From JBMNTU01 sp050945895 (GTDB lineage: Bacteria > Bacillota > Clostridia > Christensenellales > Christensenellaceae): 13,723 nt of DNA. The DNA lies in NCBI GenBank assembly GCA_050945895.1, contig JBMNTU010000062.1:1-13723 (forward strand), read 5' to 3'. The notes below the pieces were generated by a model, which was not told the DNA's origin, made no database searches, and saw only the letters and a list, made by a program, of their open reading frames with translations. The position numbers and the translations under genes were made by a program. Below are positions 1 through 7,600 of this stretch, piece after piece. The first letter of the stretch is position 1; every line of letters begins with the position of its first letter.

Positions 1-120
1 TGGCACCCGATGCCAGCTCTACCCGCCCACTGCTCTGTAGAAATTGATGAAATACTATGAAAACGGAAGCATGAACAAGAAAAACTAAGATTATATAGGG
101 AGGAATTATTGGCGATATGA
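1..120 (+). other. Possible C-terminal remnant of an upstream gene
   Basis: In frame 1, positions 61-117 read as a charged, helix-like tail (KRKHEQEKLRLYREELLAI) that stops at TGA 118-120. This overlaps the next gene's ATG (117) in the classic ATGA arrangement, which suggests a real upstream coding frame. However, the same frame has a TGA at 58-60, preceded by WHPMPALPAHCSVEIDEIL. No in-frame ATG lies between that stop and position 117. Either an upstream gene carries a frameshift or stop near 38-60, or the tail is chance. The left end of the gene lies outside the window, so its product cannot be named. Confidence 0.3.
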
Positions 121-449
121 TAAAATATTCTCATGTTGAGAGAGCGGAAGAAGCTATGAATCAAATACCGCAGTTGTTGCATGAGTTGCAAAGGGAAGTT
201 GGTGACCAGGCTTTGCGCATGAAAACAGAGAGTATTGAAGAGGGCCAAATGAATGTTGATATTTGGCTTAGTAATGTTTTTACTAATCTTTCGGTCAGAG
301 ATAAAATCCGAAACAATGCAGGGCAGATGGAAGAACTATATAATGGGATCTGCAAAGTAGAAACCATATTGATAGAACAGACAGAAGAATGGAGAGCAAA
401 ACAGGATCATTATACAAAAAAAATAGAAAACTATTTATTCTCATTATAA
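117..449 (+). CDS. Small helical hypothetical protein, 110 aa
   Basis: I do not recognise this protein. It is 110 residues, has no signal peptide or membrane segment, and is rich in Glu, Gln, Lys and Asn, with long predicted helices (roughly residues 5-40 and 60-105). The size and all-helical character recall small partners of type VII secretion loci (WXG100/YwqI-like). There is no clear WXG motif (the centre reads DIWLSNVF), so this is only a suggestion. The start is ATG 117. The Shine-Dalgarno GGGAGG at 98-103 sits rather far away (13 bases), but the ATG overlaps the TGA of an upstream frame, so translational coupling is likely. The gene is much AT-richer (about 36% G+C by my count of four lines) than genes further right, which hints at acquired DNA. 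Confidence 0.6.
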   Translation: MIKYSHVERAEEAMNQIPQLLHELQREVGDQALRMKTESIEEGQMNVDIWLSNVFTNLSVRDKIRNNAGQMEELYNGICKVETILIEQTEEWRAKQDHYTKKIENYLFSL

Positions 450-453
450 GTAA

Positions 454-475
454 AAGAGCCGCTTGTGCGGCTCTT
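454..475 (-). terminator. Hairpin terminator between convergent genes
   Basis: A perfect 9-base-pair stem (AAGAGCCGC at 454-462, GCGGCTCTT at 467-475) has a 4-base loop. Read on the minus strand the stem is followed by TTTACTTATA, so it best serves the DUF1002 gene. On the plus strand the tail is poor in T but may still end the 110-residue gene, whose stop is at 447-449. Confidence 0.75.
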
Positions 476-500
476 GCTCTGTATGGATTAGGTTGGACAA

Positions 501-1340
501 TTATTTCCCACCGCCAAACAGGTTTTTAAAGAAATCGCCGATGCCCTTGAAAAAGTCGCCCACCTTTTCGAAGAAGCCTTTGGCGCTTTCGCCCGCTTCG
601 GCAAGCTTGAGGAACGTATCCGGGTCAATGCCCGAAGCATTCAGCTTTTTGATGAGGTCCAAGATCTGTTGCACCTGATCGTCTGTCAGCGTAACTTCGT
701 ATTTTGTGGCTGTTTCGTTGATCAGAACAGTGATCTGGTTGTCGGACATGGTTTTGGTTTCTTCCAGCCGCGCTTTGATATCGTTGATAATATCTGACGA
801 AACATCGCCCAGCACCTCTTGCAGCTCGCCCGTTACAACCAGCTCTTCCGCAGCTACCGTCTTTGCGCCTTCGGAAAGCGTTACTCCTGTAATTTCCTCG
901 TAGGCCTTATAGATGCCCGCCAGCGCGCCTGTGCCCGAAACCGGCTTGTATGCGGCAATGGAAACCTCGGCATTGGTGATACCTGCCGTTGCAAGCGCCG
1001 AGCGGTACATTTCTTCCGTTACCCAGTTGATATTGTGGATCTTGATGCTGATGCCGTCTGTATCGCGCGTTTTTATGTAGACACAGGAAAGGGCGACGTT
1101 GCCGATCTTCTCGTCGGGAACGAGACCGGCCAGGTATTTACGTTCCTCCGCGTTGGTAACCGTCAGCTCTTCCACATCGCCGCGGTTCACCTCAAACATG
1201 CTGTATACCGTATCGATCTGTTCCTGTGTATTGTCTGCGCCAAGCACAACGCGCGTACCTTCCGTAGCAGCCATTGCCGGAGAAATGCCAAGGCACATAA
1301 CCAACAGGATCGCAAGCGACAGGATCAATATTCTTTTCAT
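501..1340 (-). CDS. Secreted DUF1002 (YpuA-like) protein
   Basis: A 279-residue exported protein resembling the DUF1002 family (Bacillus YpuA), which has no established function. Residues 1-24 form a type I signal peptide: KR near the start, a hydrophobic core, and an AMA cleavage site before ATEG. There is no proper lipobox around C16. The mature part contains the family-like segment VVLGADNTQEQ near residue 31. The last 25 residues are unusual: an amphipathic Phe/Lys/Gly tail with repeated FFxKxGDFF-like units (about 255-276) and a GGGK end. Length fits the family. The start is supported by a Shine-Dalgarno AAAGAGG 9 bases upstream. It has its own candidate promoter at 1384-1413 and is convergent with the preceding gene. 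The family call is from memory of motifs. Confidence 0.75.
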   Translation of the reverse strand: MKRILILSLAILLVMCLGISPAMAATEGTRVVLGADNTQEQIDTVYSMFEVNRGDVEELTVTNAEERKYLAGLVPDEKIGNVALSCVYIKTRDTDGISIKIHNINWVTEEMYRSALATAGITNAEVSIAAYKPVSGTGALAGIYKAYEEITGVTLSEGAKTVAAEELVVTGELQEVLGDVSSDIINDIKARLEETKTMSDNQITVLINETATKYEVTLTDDQVQQILDLIKKLNASGIDPDTFLKLAEAGESAKGFFEKVGDFFKGIGDFFKNLFGGGK

Positions 1341-1383
1341 AACTTCATACCTCTTTACTAACGTTTTTTTGAAGCGTCAACAC

Positions 1384-1413
1384 ATTATAACACCCAAAAT
1401 CGCAGTTTACCAA
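1384..1413 (-). promoter_or_regulatory. Candidate sigma-A promoter for the DUF1002 gene
   Basis: On the minus strand TTGGTA (1413-1408) is followed after 18 bases by a perfect TATAAT (1389-1384). It lies 44 bases upstream of the start codon at 1340. Confidence 0.6.
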
Positions 1414-1502
1414 CCAATCGCTATATTTTTACAAAATTTTTAAGAATTGAAAGCAACTATGCATAAAATGCAAGTACGTGCAAAAATCCATGGGGGTTGC
1501 TG

Positions 1503-1531
1503 TTGTTCTTTATCGATGCATGATGTATAAT
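1503..1531 (+). promoter_or_regulatory. Sigma-A promoter for the rpiB operon
   Basis: TTGTTC (1503-1508), a 17-base spacer, and a perfect TATAAT (1526-1531) lie 53 bases before the rpiB start codon. This is the only good promoter before rpiB, upp and the two genes behind them, so it probably drives all four. Confidence 0.7.
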
Positions 1532-1584
1532 ATTTTGCAGGATAAACTGACAAAATGAAACAAAAAAACGGACGGAGGAAAGAT

Positions 1585-2037
1585 ATGGTAGTTGCAATCG
1601 GGTGTGATCATGGCGGGTTTGTATTGAAGGGCGAAATACTGGAGTACTTGAAAAAGAACGGATATGAAGTCATCGACCACGGAACGTTTGATACGGGGTC
1701 GGTGGACTATGGCGATTATGGCTATAAAGTGGCGATGAGCGTAAAAAACGGGGAGGCAGACCGCGGGATATTGCTTTGCGGAACGGGCATTGGCATTTCG
1801 ATTGCCGCCAACAAAGTTCCCGGCATCCGCTGTGCCGTATTGAGCGATACGTTTACGGCGCGCGCCACCCGCGAGCATAACGATTCGAATATTATGGCGA
1901 TGGGCGGGCGCACAATGGGGCCTGGCCTGGCGGTCGATATTGTAGATATGTTTTTGAAAACTCCGTTTTCGGGCGACGAACGCCACGTGCGCAGGCTTTC
2001 GAAAATAACGGAGATCGAAAAGGAATTTTGCAAATAA
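1585..2037 (+). CDS. rpiB: Ribose-5-phosphate isomerase B
   Basis: RpiB interconverts ribose 5-phosphate and ribulose 5-phosphate in the cytoplasmic pentose phosphate pathway. The 150-residue product carries the family hallmarks: GCDHGG at residues 6-11, the active-site loop LLCGTGIGISIAANK with Cys65 as catalytic base, and ARATREHNDSN with His98. Length is typical. The frame is open back to an ATG at 1555, but the ATG at 1585 is the better start because GGAGG (1574-1578) lies 6 bases before it and the protein then begins directly with the first beta strand (MVVAIGCDHGG). upp follows after a 16-base gap. Some members of this fold isomerise galactose 6-phosphate (LacA/LacB), but the Cys65 motif and the neighbour upp favour RpiB. 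Confidence 0.93.
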   Translation: MVVAIGCDHGGFVLKGEILEYLKKNGYEVIDHGTFDTGSVDYGDYGYKVAMSVKNGEADRGILLCGTGIGISIAANKVPGIRCAVLSDTFTARATREHNDSNIMAMGGRTMGPGLAVDIVDMFLKTPFSGDERHVRRLSKITEIEKEFCK

Positions 2038-2053
2038 GACGGGGGAGATAAAA

Positions 2054-2683
2054 ATGGCAGAAGCACATGTTTTGGACCATCCGCTGATACAGCATAAAGT
2101 TTCCAAGGTGCGCGACAAAAATACGGGCGTAAAAGAGTTTCGTGAGCTGGTCAAAGAAATTGCGATGCTTATGGTATACGAAGTAACGCGCGATTTGCCC
2201 CTTGTAGAGGTAGAGGTGGAAACGCCTATTACCAAGGCAAGGACAAAGGTCATTGCTGGCAAGACGCTTGGAATCGTGCCTGTTTTGCGCGCGGGGCTGG
2301 GCATGGTGGATGGAATCATAGATTTGATTCCATCTGCAAAGGTAGGGCACATTGGCCTCTACCGGGACCCGGAGACGCTGGAGCCGGTCGAGTATTACTG
2401 CAAGCTTCCAACCGATTCGGCAGAGCGCGACCTTGTTGTGCTGGATCCGATGCTTGCCACGGGGGGCAGCGCAAACGATGCGATTACGCTGATTAAAAAG
2501 AAAGGCGCAAAATCGGTCAAGCTGGTGTGCATCATTGCTGCGCCGGAGGGTATTACGAGCGTGCAGGCGGCGCACCCGGATGTGGAGATATATGTTGCGG
2601 CAGTAGACACGGGGCTGAATGACCACGCATATATCGTACCCGGCCTGGGCGACGCCGGCGACCGTTTGTTTGGAACAAAATAA
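2054..2683 (+). CDS. upp: Uracil phosphoribosyltransferase
   Basis: Upp converts uracil and PRPP to UMP in pyrimidine salvage. The 209-residue length is exactly typical. Visible motifs are PVLRAG (76-81), GLYRD (101-105), the PRPP-binding loop VVLDPMLATGGSAND (128-142), and the uracil-binding C-terminal segment YIVPGLGDAGDR (193-204). The start ATG has GGGGGAG about 5 bases upstream. It sits 16 bases after rpiB, a neighbourhood common in Bacillota, and its stop is one base from the next start codon. No defect is seen. Confidence 0.96.
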   Translation: MAEAHVLDHPLIQHKVSKVRDKNTGVKEFRELVKEIAMLMVYEVTRDLPLVEVEVETPITKARTKVIAGKTLGIVPVLRAGLGMVDGIIDLIPSAKVGHIGLYRDPETLEPVEYYCKLPTDSAERDLVVLDPMLATGGSANDAITLIKKKGAKSVKLVCIIAAPEGITSVQAAHPDVEIYVAAVDTGLNDHAYIVPGLGDAGDRLFGTK

Positions 2684-2684
2684 A

Positions 2685-3968
2685 ATGCCTGATAATGAAT
2701 GGCTGAGGCTGGATACAGCGGCAAAGATTTACCCGTCTATTTCGCAGACGCACAACAACACAACATTCCGCCTTGCTGTGGAGCTTTACGAGCCGGTAGA
2801 CAAGGAGCTTTTGCAGGGTGCCCTGGTAAAGATTATGCCGCGTTTTCCGTCATTCGGCGTTTCTTTGAAAAGAGGGCTTTTCTGGTATTACCTGGAGCAG
2901 AACAATGCGCTTCCCATTGTAAAGGAAGACGATATGTTTCCTTGCCGCAGGCTTAAGGATTTTATTAACAACGGTTTTTTGTTCAACGTAATGTATTATA
3001 AAAACACCGTTATTATGGAATGCTTCCACGGCCTTGCGGACGGCGCGGGCGCCATAGAGTTTTTAAAGACGCTTCTCTACGAATATTTTAAGCTTAAAGG
3101 CTACGAAATAGAGCCGGAAGGCATGGTGCTGGACGCAGAGGGAAAGGTGTCTGCGGAAGAACTGGAGAACAGCTTTCTTACGTATTATGAGCAGGCGGGC
3201 GAAAACAACAAGCTGGTGCAGCCTGTTGCATATCATATTTTAGGGACGCCTACGCCTAAAAATGCCATATTCCTGACGCATGGAAGCATGGATTTGAAGG
3301 AATTTCTGGCAGTAGTGAAAAAAAAGGGAGTGACGGTTACGGCCTATGTCGCCTCCCTTTTGATTTATTGTATTTATAAACAACAGCGGCTGGACATTGA
3401 AAAAACCAAAAAACCGGTCATCATTTCCGTCCCTGTTGATTTGCGGGGCATGTTTCCGTCTCATACGCTCCGAAATTTTATTTCGCTGGCAAATGTCGGA
3501 ATAAAAGTAGACGGAAAAATTACGTTTGACGAAATACTGCAAAGTATATCGGCACAGCTTGAAGAGGGACTGAAGGAAGATAAGATACGGGCGAAGATCA
3601 ACAAAAACGTTGGATTTGAAAAAAATCCGTTTATCCGAATGGCGCCGCTTTTTGTAAAAAACCTTGTTGTTTCGAACACCTACCGGCTGTACGGCGAGGG
3701 GTGCTATACAATGGTGCTCTCTAACCTTCGTACAACGACCTTTCCTAAAATGATGCAGCAGCACATACAGCAGATCTATTATTCGCTGGGCGTCAGCGAT
3801 ATGAACCCGATGAACTGCGTGGTTGTGTCTTTTAAAGACAAAATGATCGTTACGTTTGCGAGGGGCATAGAGGAAACGGGGATTACGCGCATGTTTTTTG
3901 AACACTTTTCCAAAGAACACGGCCTTACGGTTGAAATTAGGGGAAACGAATGGAACAGCGAAAAATGA
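2685..3968 (+). CDS. HxxxDG acyltransferase, alcohol-acetyltransferase-like
   Basis: This is a 427-residue protein of the chloramphenicol-acetyltransferase/condensation-domain fold. The catalytic HxxxDG motif is HGLADG at residues 115-120 (His115, Asp119). A second conserved-looking block, PVDLRGMFPSHTLRNF, lies past the middle. These resemble proteins annotated as alcohol acetyltransferase; the real acceptor is unknown. No signal peptide or clear membrane segment is seen. I chose ATG 2685: the frame is open to 2619, but that would lie inside upp. The Shine-Dalgarno before 2685 is poor (GGAACA), so translation is probably coupled to upp, which stops at 2683. The gene overlaps the next by 19 bases, which argues for a functional pair with that membrane protein. 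Confidence 0.75.
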   Translation: MPDNEWLRLDTAAKIYPSISQTHNNTTFRLAVELYEPVDKELLQGALVKIMPRFPSFGVSLKRGLFWYYLEQNNALPIVKEDDMFPCRRLKDFINNGFLFNVMYYKNTVIMECFHGLADGAGAIEFLKTLLYEYFKLKGYEIEPEGMVLDAEGKVSAEELENSFLTYYEQAGENNKLVQPVAYHILGTPTPKNAIFLTHGSMDLKEFLAVVKKKGVTVTAYVASLLIYCIYKQQRLDIEKTKKPVIISVPVDLRGMFPSHTLRNFISLANVGIKVDGKITFDEILQSISAQLEEGLKEDKIRAKINKNVGFEKNPFIRMAPLFVKNLVVSNTYRLYGEGCYTMVLSNLRTTTFPKMMQQHIQQIYYSLGVSDMNPMNCVVVSFKDKMIVTFARGIEETGITRMFFEHFSKEHGLTVEIRGNEWNSEK

Positions 3969-4633
3969 ACGAGTGCCCGGACTGCTGTGTGCTGGTGGAC
4001 GGCAGCCTAAAAAACTGCCCGCTGTGCGGCAGGAAGCTGACAGACGAACCGTCCGGCGACACGATGTATCCGGACATCCAAAAAGAGCAGTATATCAGCA
4101 GGCGCAGTCTGTTGACGGATGAGCTTTTGACGCTGACGATTATTGGCATTGGCATATGCGCACTGATCAACATACTTACATGGAACGGTATGCCGTGGTT
4201 TTTGGCAGTTGCAGCAGGTGTGCTGTTTTCTTGGGTATTGGTAAAGGGAGTGGTGCTTTCTGAGCTGTACCCCGGATTGAAGGCGCTTTGCGCCATGGCC
4301 TCCTTTTTTGGGCTGATGTTTGCGCTCGACTATATGACGGGCTTTTACGGATGGTCTTATGAGGCGCTGCTTCCGCTGATTTTATTGGCAGGCATCGTAT
4401 ATATCGACTTTTTTTCGTTTTTCCATAAATCCTACTGGAGGGATAACCTCGTATATGCTATATTGTTCCTTATTCTTGGATTTATTCCGCTGATTTTTTA
4501 CCTGGCGGGCATAACCCACGCTTTTTTGCCAATGCTGCTTTGCGCGATTGGCAGCGTTTTGACAATTCTTGGAATCATTCGATTTACCATCCGCCATTTA
4601 AAATCCGAATTGAAAAAGAGGCTGCATATGTAA
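3950..4633 (+). CDS. Zinc-ribbon membrane protein, DUF6320-like
   Basis: This 227-residue protein begins with a zinc-ribbon-like knuckle (C9-x2-C12 and C23-x2-C26, with CPLCG) and continues with about six hydrophobic helices (roughly 60-77, 82-104, 109-129, 137-157, 167-186, 188-211) and a basic C-terminus (KSELKKRLHM). The arrangement matches proteins I recall as DUF6320, often next to an alcohol-acetyltransferase-like gene; their function is not established. ATG 3950 has AGGGGAA (3939-3945) upstream. An in-frame ATG at 3965 forms an ATGA overlap with the previous stop and is the alternative start. The gene is last in the rpiB transcription unit and is followed by a strong terminator. A role in handing or anchoring the acyltransferase's substrate at the membrane is inference. 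Confidence 0.7.
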   Translation: MEQRKMNECPDCCVLVDGSLKNCPLCGRKLTDEPSGDTMYPDIQKEQYISRRSLLTDELLTLTIIGIGICALINILTWNGMPWFLAVAAGVLFSWVLVKGVVLSELYPGLKALCAMASFFGLMFALDYMTGFYGWSYEALLPLILLAGIVYIDFFSFFHKSYWRDNLVYAILFLILGFIPLIFYLAGITHAFLPMLLCAIGSVLTILGIIRFTIRHLKSELKKRLHM

Positions 4634-4692
4634 CAGGGAAGACAAGTGCGTTTTACGGTTTGCATTCCCCGTCTAGATGCTGCGAACACAAT

Positions 4693-4732
4693 AAAAAACT
4701 GCGAACCGCTTAATAGACAGTTCGCAGTTTTT
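4693..4732 (+). terminator. Bidirectional terminator between convergent genes
   Basis: The inverted repeat AAAAACTGCGAA / TTCGCAGTTTTT forms a 12-base-pair stem with a loop of about 15 bases. Its A-run and T-run make it work in both directions. It ends the rpiB operon on the plus strand and the lipoprotein gene on the minus strand (stop at 4753). Confidence 0.85.
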
Positions 4733-4752
4733 CTGTATTTATGATCATGTGG

Positions 4753-5511
4753 CTACGCCAGCACGACCCGTTCGGCAGTTGCCTGTGCCGGATAGCTTAG
4801 AGCCACTGCGTCGTACCAAGCGAACAGGTCGTCGCCGATTTCGATTTCATTGATGGATTCGGCTTCCCCGTCCATTTCGGTAATGGCAAGGTCGGCCGGG
4901 ATGGTTACGATGACGTCTTTGTTCTGGTTCAATACGGCGATGCTTCCATCATCGTTTTTCGTAAGCTCCTGTACTACGATATATTTAGGAATACCCAAAC
5001 CGCCTGCCGGCAGGTTGGTGATAACTGCAAGCGCTTGGGCCTGGGGAGGCTGAGAACGCGTCATGGCTGCGCTGACATATATGGTAACGGTATCGCCGAC
5101 GTTTAATGCCCGCAGGTCTGCCTCCAGCCCTGTTTGTGCGTCGATTGCCTCGGTATCGTCTGTAATTATTGCCACAACATCGGTAATCGTACCGTCGATG
5201 GCGTCGCCCACAACGTGGATTTGCCCTTCATCGTCGTCTGTCATTGTAATATCTGTTATTTCGCCGGTGACAGTAACGCTGACCGCATCGGCAGAAAGGT
5301 TTCCGGCGGGGTCATCTGAAGGCGCGGCAGACGCGCTTTGGTCGGGGGAAGGGGACGCGCTTTGTTCGGGTGTCGCGGCTTCGGTTGGGGCAGGCGTGCT
5401 TTGTGCCGGGGCGGAAGGCGATGCCTCCGTTTGGGCAGGGGCGCATGCACTGAACGCAAAAACTGCCACAACGAATAAAACGATTGGTACCAGGCCAAAC
5501 TTCTTTTTCAT
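4753..5511 (-). CDS. Lipoprotein with Ala/Pro/Ser linker and beta domain
   Basis: This 252-residue predicted lipoprotein has MKKK, a hydrophobic stretch and the lipobox FSAC (Cys23), so it should be anchored to the outer face of the membrane. Residues about 24-75 are a low-complexity Ala/Pro/Ser/Thr/Gln spacer. The rest (VTVTGEITDITMTDDDEGQ..., then ALAVITNLP, then LFAWYDAVALSYPAQATAERV) looks all-beta. I recall similar segments in clostridial secreted proteins, some with copper-amine-oxidase-like 'stalk' domains, but the function is unknown. The frame is open 21 codons further up; the start at 5511 is chosen because AAGGAG lies 7 bases upstream and it begins a proper signal peptide. It lies 136 bases after the histidine kinase gene on the same strand. 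The gap holds AT-rich promoter-like sequence (for example TTGCTT-16-TATATG), so it may be co-transcribed or separately expressed. Confidence 0.75.
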   Translation of the reverse strand: MKKKFGLVPIVLFVVAVFAFSACAPAQTEASPSAPAQSTPAPTEAATPEQSASPSPDQSASAAPSDDPAGNLSADAVSVTVTGEITDITMTDDDEGQIHVVGDAIDGTITDVVAIITDDTEAIDAQTGLEADLRALNVGDTVTIYVSAAMTRSQPPQAQALAVITNLPAGGLGIPKYIVVQELTKNDDGSIAVLNQNKDVIVTIPADLAITEMDGEAESINEIEIGDDLFAWYDAVALSYPAQATAERVVLA

Positions 5512-5647
5512 GTCTATTCTCCTTATGTATATATTCCATATATATCTTAACGCCAAAAAAGCAAAACTAAACACAGCTAAATGTATATTTTTTGTAAATA
5601 ATATGCGGAATTGACTGTAAAAACACTATTTTACCAGGAAATAATTG

Positions 5648-6883
5648 CTAAATGACAGCAGTAAACATGGCCCATTCCCCCGGGACGCTTTCTACGCCGA
5701 TTTCGCCGCCGTATTTTTCGACAATGCCCTGGGCAATGGAAAGCCCCAGGCCGTAGCCGCCGGTCTTTTGTGACCGGGAGGGGTCTTTTCTGTAAAAGCG
5801 TTCAAAAATCTTTTGCTGGTCTGGCGCGGAAATACCTTCGCCGGTATTAAAAACTTGAATGGATATATTTTTCTTGTGGCGGGTTACCTCGGCCCGGACT
5901 TTTCCGTGCGAGCCAGAATATTGAAACGCATTGTCCAAAAAGACGGTGAGCAGCTTGCGGATATCCTCCGGGTCGCCCATGCGGGAAAGCCCTTCTTGGA
6001 TATGGTAGGTATAGGCGATTTCATTTTCGTATGCCATGCTTTCGTACGAAAGGCATATATTTGCCGCTTCTTCGCTGAGGTTGTATGGCGCTTGTTGCAG
6101 GGCGGAATCCTGCTCGTCCATTTTAGAAAGGTTGAGCAATTGCCGGACAAGCACATCCATCCTGTTTGCCTGCTGCCGGATATTGTCCAGCCATTTGCTT
6201 TCTCCGATATCGCCGGACAACACATCCGCATTGGCCGATATGATGGAAATGGGCGTTTTGAGTTCGTGGCTTGCATCTGAAACAAACCGCTTTTGCTGTT
6301 CGAAGGCATCTTTGGCAGGGCGGATTGCAAAGGCGGACAGCTTGCGGACGACAAAGAACAATACGACAATAGCACCGCAGGTAATAAAGAAAACCGCAGT
6401 GAAAAAATGCGCCTGCATGTTGTTTTCGAATGTTTTGTCGGCAAACACGATGATTTTGCCGTAGTCCTTTTCGCGAACCACATACTGGAAATTCCCGATA
6501 TGGCCTGCGCTATTGCCCCGGGAAAGCGCGGTCATGGCATACTCGTAAACCTGTTCGTCTTCAAAAAAGCCTTCGGTGTTGGAGCCGGATTCGATTACCG
6601 TCCCGGCGCTGTCTACTTTAACGGAAAAATAGCGTGAAAACTTGGAGAGGTCTTCGTTGCTCATGTTGATTCCGCCGGGAGGGGGAAAACCCTCGTTCCG
6701 CCGGACGGGGGGGCCGGTATCCGGACGGCCGTCGTTTTGGGCGATATGGTCTAAAACCCGCTCTGTCTGCTGTTCGGTTGAAGAGGACACAACAAAAAAC
6801 ACAAAAACGAACAGCAGCACAAACATCGTTGTTAAAACAAGCATGGTAATTAAGGTGAAGCGGTTTTGCAGTTTTTTGATCAT
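5648..6883 (-). CDS. Sensor histidine kinase, two-component system
   Basis: This 411-residue membrane histidine kinase phosphorylates the response regulator encoded just upstream. Order of parts: TM1 (about 12-33); an extracytoplasmic sensor (34-157) with a Pro/Gly/Arg-rich stretch at 52-71 and RYFSV near 84; TM2 (158-180); a short linker; the HisKA dimerisation region with the H-box FVSDASHELKTP (His206 is phosphorylated); and a HATPase with N-box FLDNAFQYS (Asn318), G1 NTGEGIS (347-352) and G2 GGYGLGL (375-381). All catalytic motifs are intact. Its ATG overlaps the regulator's stop by 4 bases and has GGAG about 9 bases upstream inside the regulator gene. The ligand is unknown. Its place beside an ABC efflux pump suggests it senses a cell-envelope or toxic-compound stress, which is inference. 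Confidence 0.92.
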   Translation of the reverse strand: MIKKLQNRFTLITMLVLTTMFVLLFVFVFFVVSSSTEQQTERVLDHIAQNDGRPDTGPPVRRNEGFPPPGGINMSNEDLSKFSRYFSVKVDSAGTVIESGSNTEGFFEDEQVYEYAMTALSRGNSAGHIGNFQYVVREKDYGKIIVFADKTFENNMQAHFFTAVFFITCGAIVVLFFVVRKLSAFAIRPAKDAFEQQKRFVSDASHELKTPISIISANADVLSGDIGESKWLDNIRQQANRMDVLVRQLLNLSKMDEQDSALQQAPYNLSEEAANICLSYESMAYENEIAYTYHIQEGLSRMGDPEDIRKLLTVFLDNAFQYSGSHGKVRAEVTRHKKNISIQVFNTGEGISAPDQQKIFERFYRKDPSRSQKTGGYGLGLSIAQGIVEKYGGEIGVESVPGEWAMFTAVI

Positions 6884-7554
6884 GAAGAAAGCTCCAACAA
6901 ATATCCTGTTCCGCGAACAGCTTTGATTTTTACGTTTGCGTGGAGAGACGAAAGCTTTTTGCGCAAGAATGAAATATAAACTTCTATCTTGTTGTATTCT
7001 GTTTCCGATTCATACCCCCATATTTTTTCCACAAAGCGCTCTTTGGGAATGATCTGTTTGTGGTTACGGAGCAGCATTTCCATAATTTCGTATTCCTTGC
7101 CGCCCAGACGGATACTTTTTTCGCCGCATTGCAGCTGGTGTGTTTGCTCGGAAAGTGTTATATCGCCAAATTCCAGATGGCTGGAAACGATGTCCCCCGT
7201 GCGCCGGGTAAGCGCGCGGATGCGCGCAAACAACTCGTCTGTGTTAAACGGCTTTGTGAGGTAGTCGTCTGCGCCGCAGTCCAGCCCTTGTATTTTATCT
7301 GTTGTTTCCGACTTGGCAGTCAACAAAAGCACAGGGGTAGAAACGCCTTTTTGCCGGGCGCTCTGCAAAAGCTGCAAACCATCCATTCCTGGGAGCATGA
7401 TATCCAGTATGATGGCGTCGTATGTACCGGAAAGCGCATATTCGTACCCCTCGCATCCGTCGTATGAGACGTCGGCAAGGTACCCATTCCGTTTGGCCAT
7501 TTCGCAAATTGCGTCCGCAAGTGCGGTTTCGTCTTCAACAATCAATAGTTTCAT
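6880..7554 (-). CDS. OmpR/PhoB-family response regulator
   Basis: This 224-residue transcription regulator has a receiver domain (1-115) with the acidic pocket E7/D8, phospho-acceptor Asp51 (ILDIMLPG), Thr79 and Lys101 (KPF), then a winged-helix DNA-binding domain (about 125-224) ending in RGTGYLLEL. No key residue is missing. It is the first gene of a regulator-kinase pair (4-base overlap) and is divergent from the efflux pump genes. The start ATG at 7554 lacks a good Shine-Dalgarno; an AAGGAAA is about 20 bases away and no upstream in-frame start exists, so translation may be weak. A promoter at 7611-7639 overlaps a direct repeat, which suggests autoregulation. Confidence 0.93.
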   Translation of the reverse strand: MKLLIVEDETALADAICEMAKRNGYLADVSYDGCEGYEYALSGTYDAIILDIMLPGMDGLQLLQSARQKGVSTPVLLLTAKSETTDKIQGLDCGADDYLTKPFNTDELFARIRALTRRTGDIVSSHLEFGDITLSEQTHQLQCGEKSIRLGGKEYEIMEMLLRNHKQIIPKERFVEKIWGYESETEYNKIEVYISFLRKKLSSLHANVKIKAVRGTGYLLELSS

Positions 7555-7600
7555 AGTGCCACTGTACCACGGTTTCCTTGAAAAAAGATTAAAAATTCAA

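Noticed and set aside
1432..1500. Riboswitch or leader RNA upstream of rpiB
   Set aside because: The segment lies before the -10 element of the visible promoter, and I see no known aptamer motif or terminator-like stem.
1510..2626. Minus-strand open frames opposite rpiB and upp
   Set aside because: The plus strand encodes two complete textbook enzymes here; the antisense frames have no recognisable motifs.
5512..5574. Longer start for the lipoprotein at 5574
   Set aside because: The extra 21 residues would bury the signal peptide, and the AAGGAG site sits correctly for the start at 5511.
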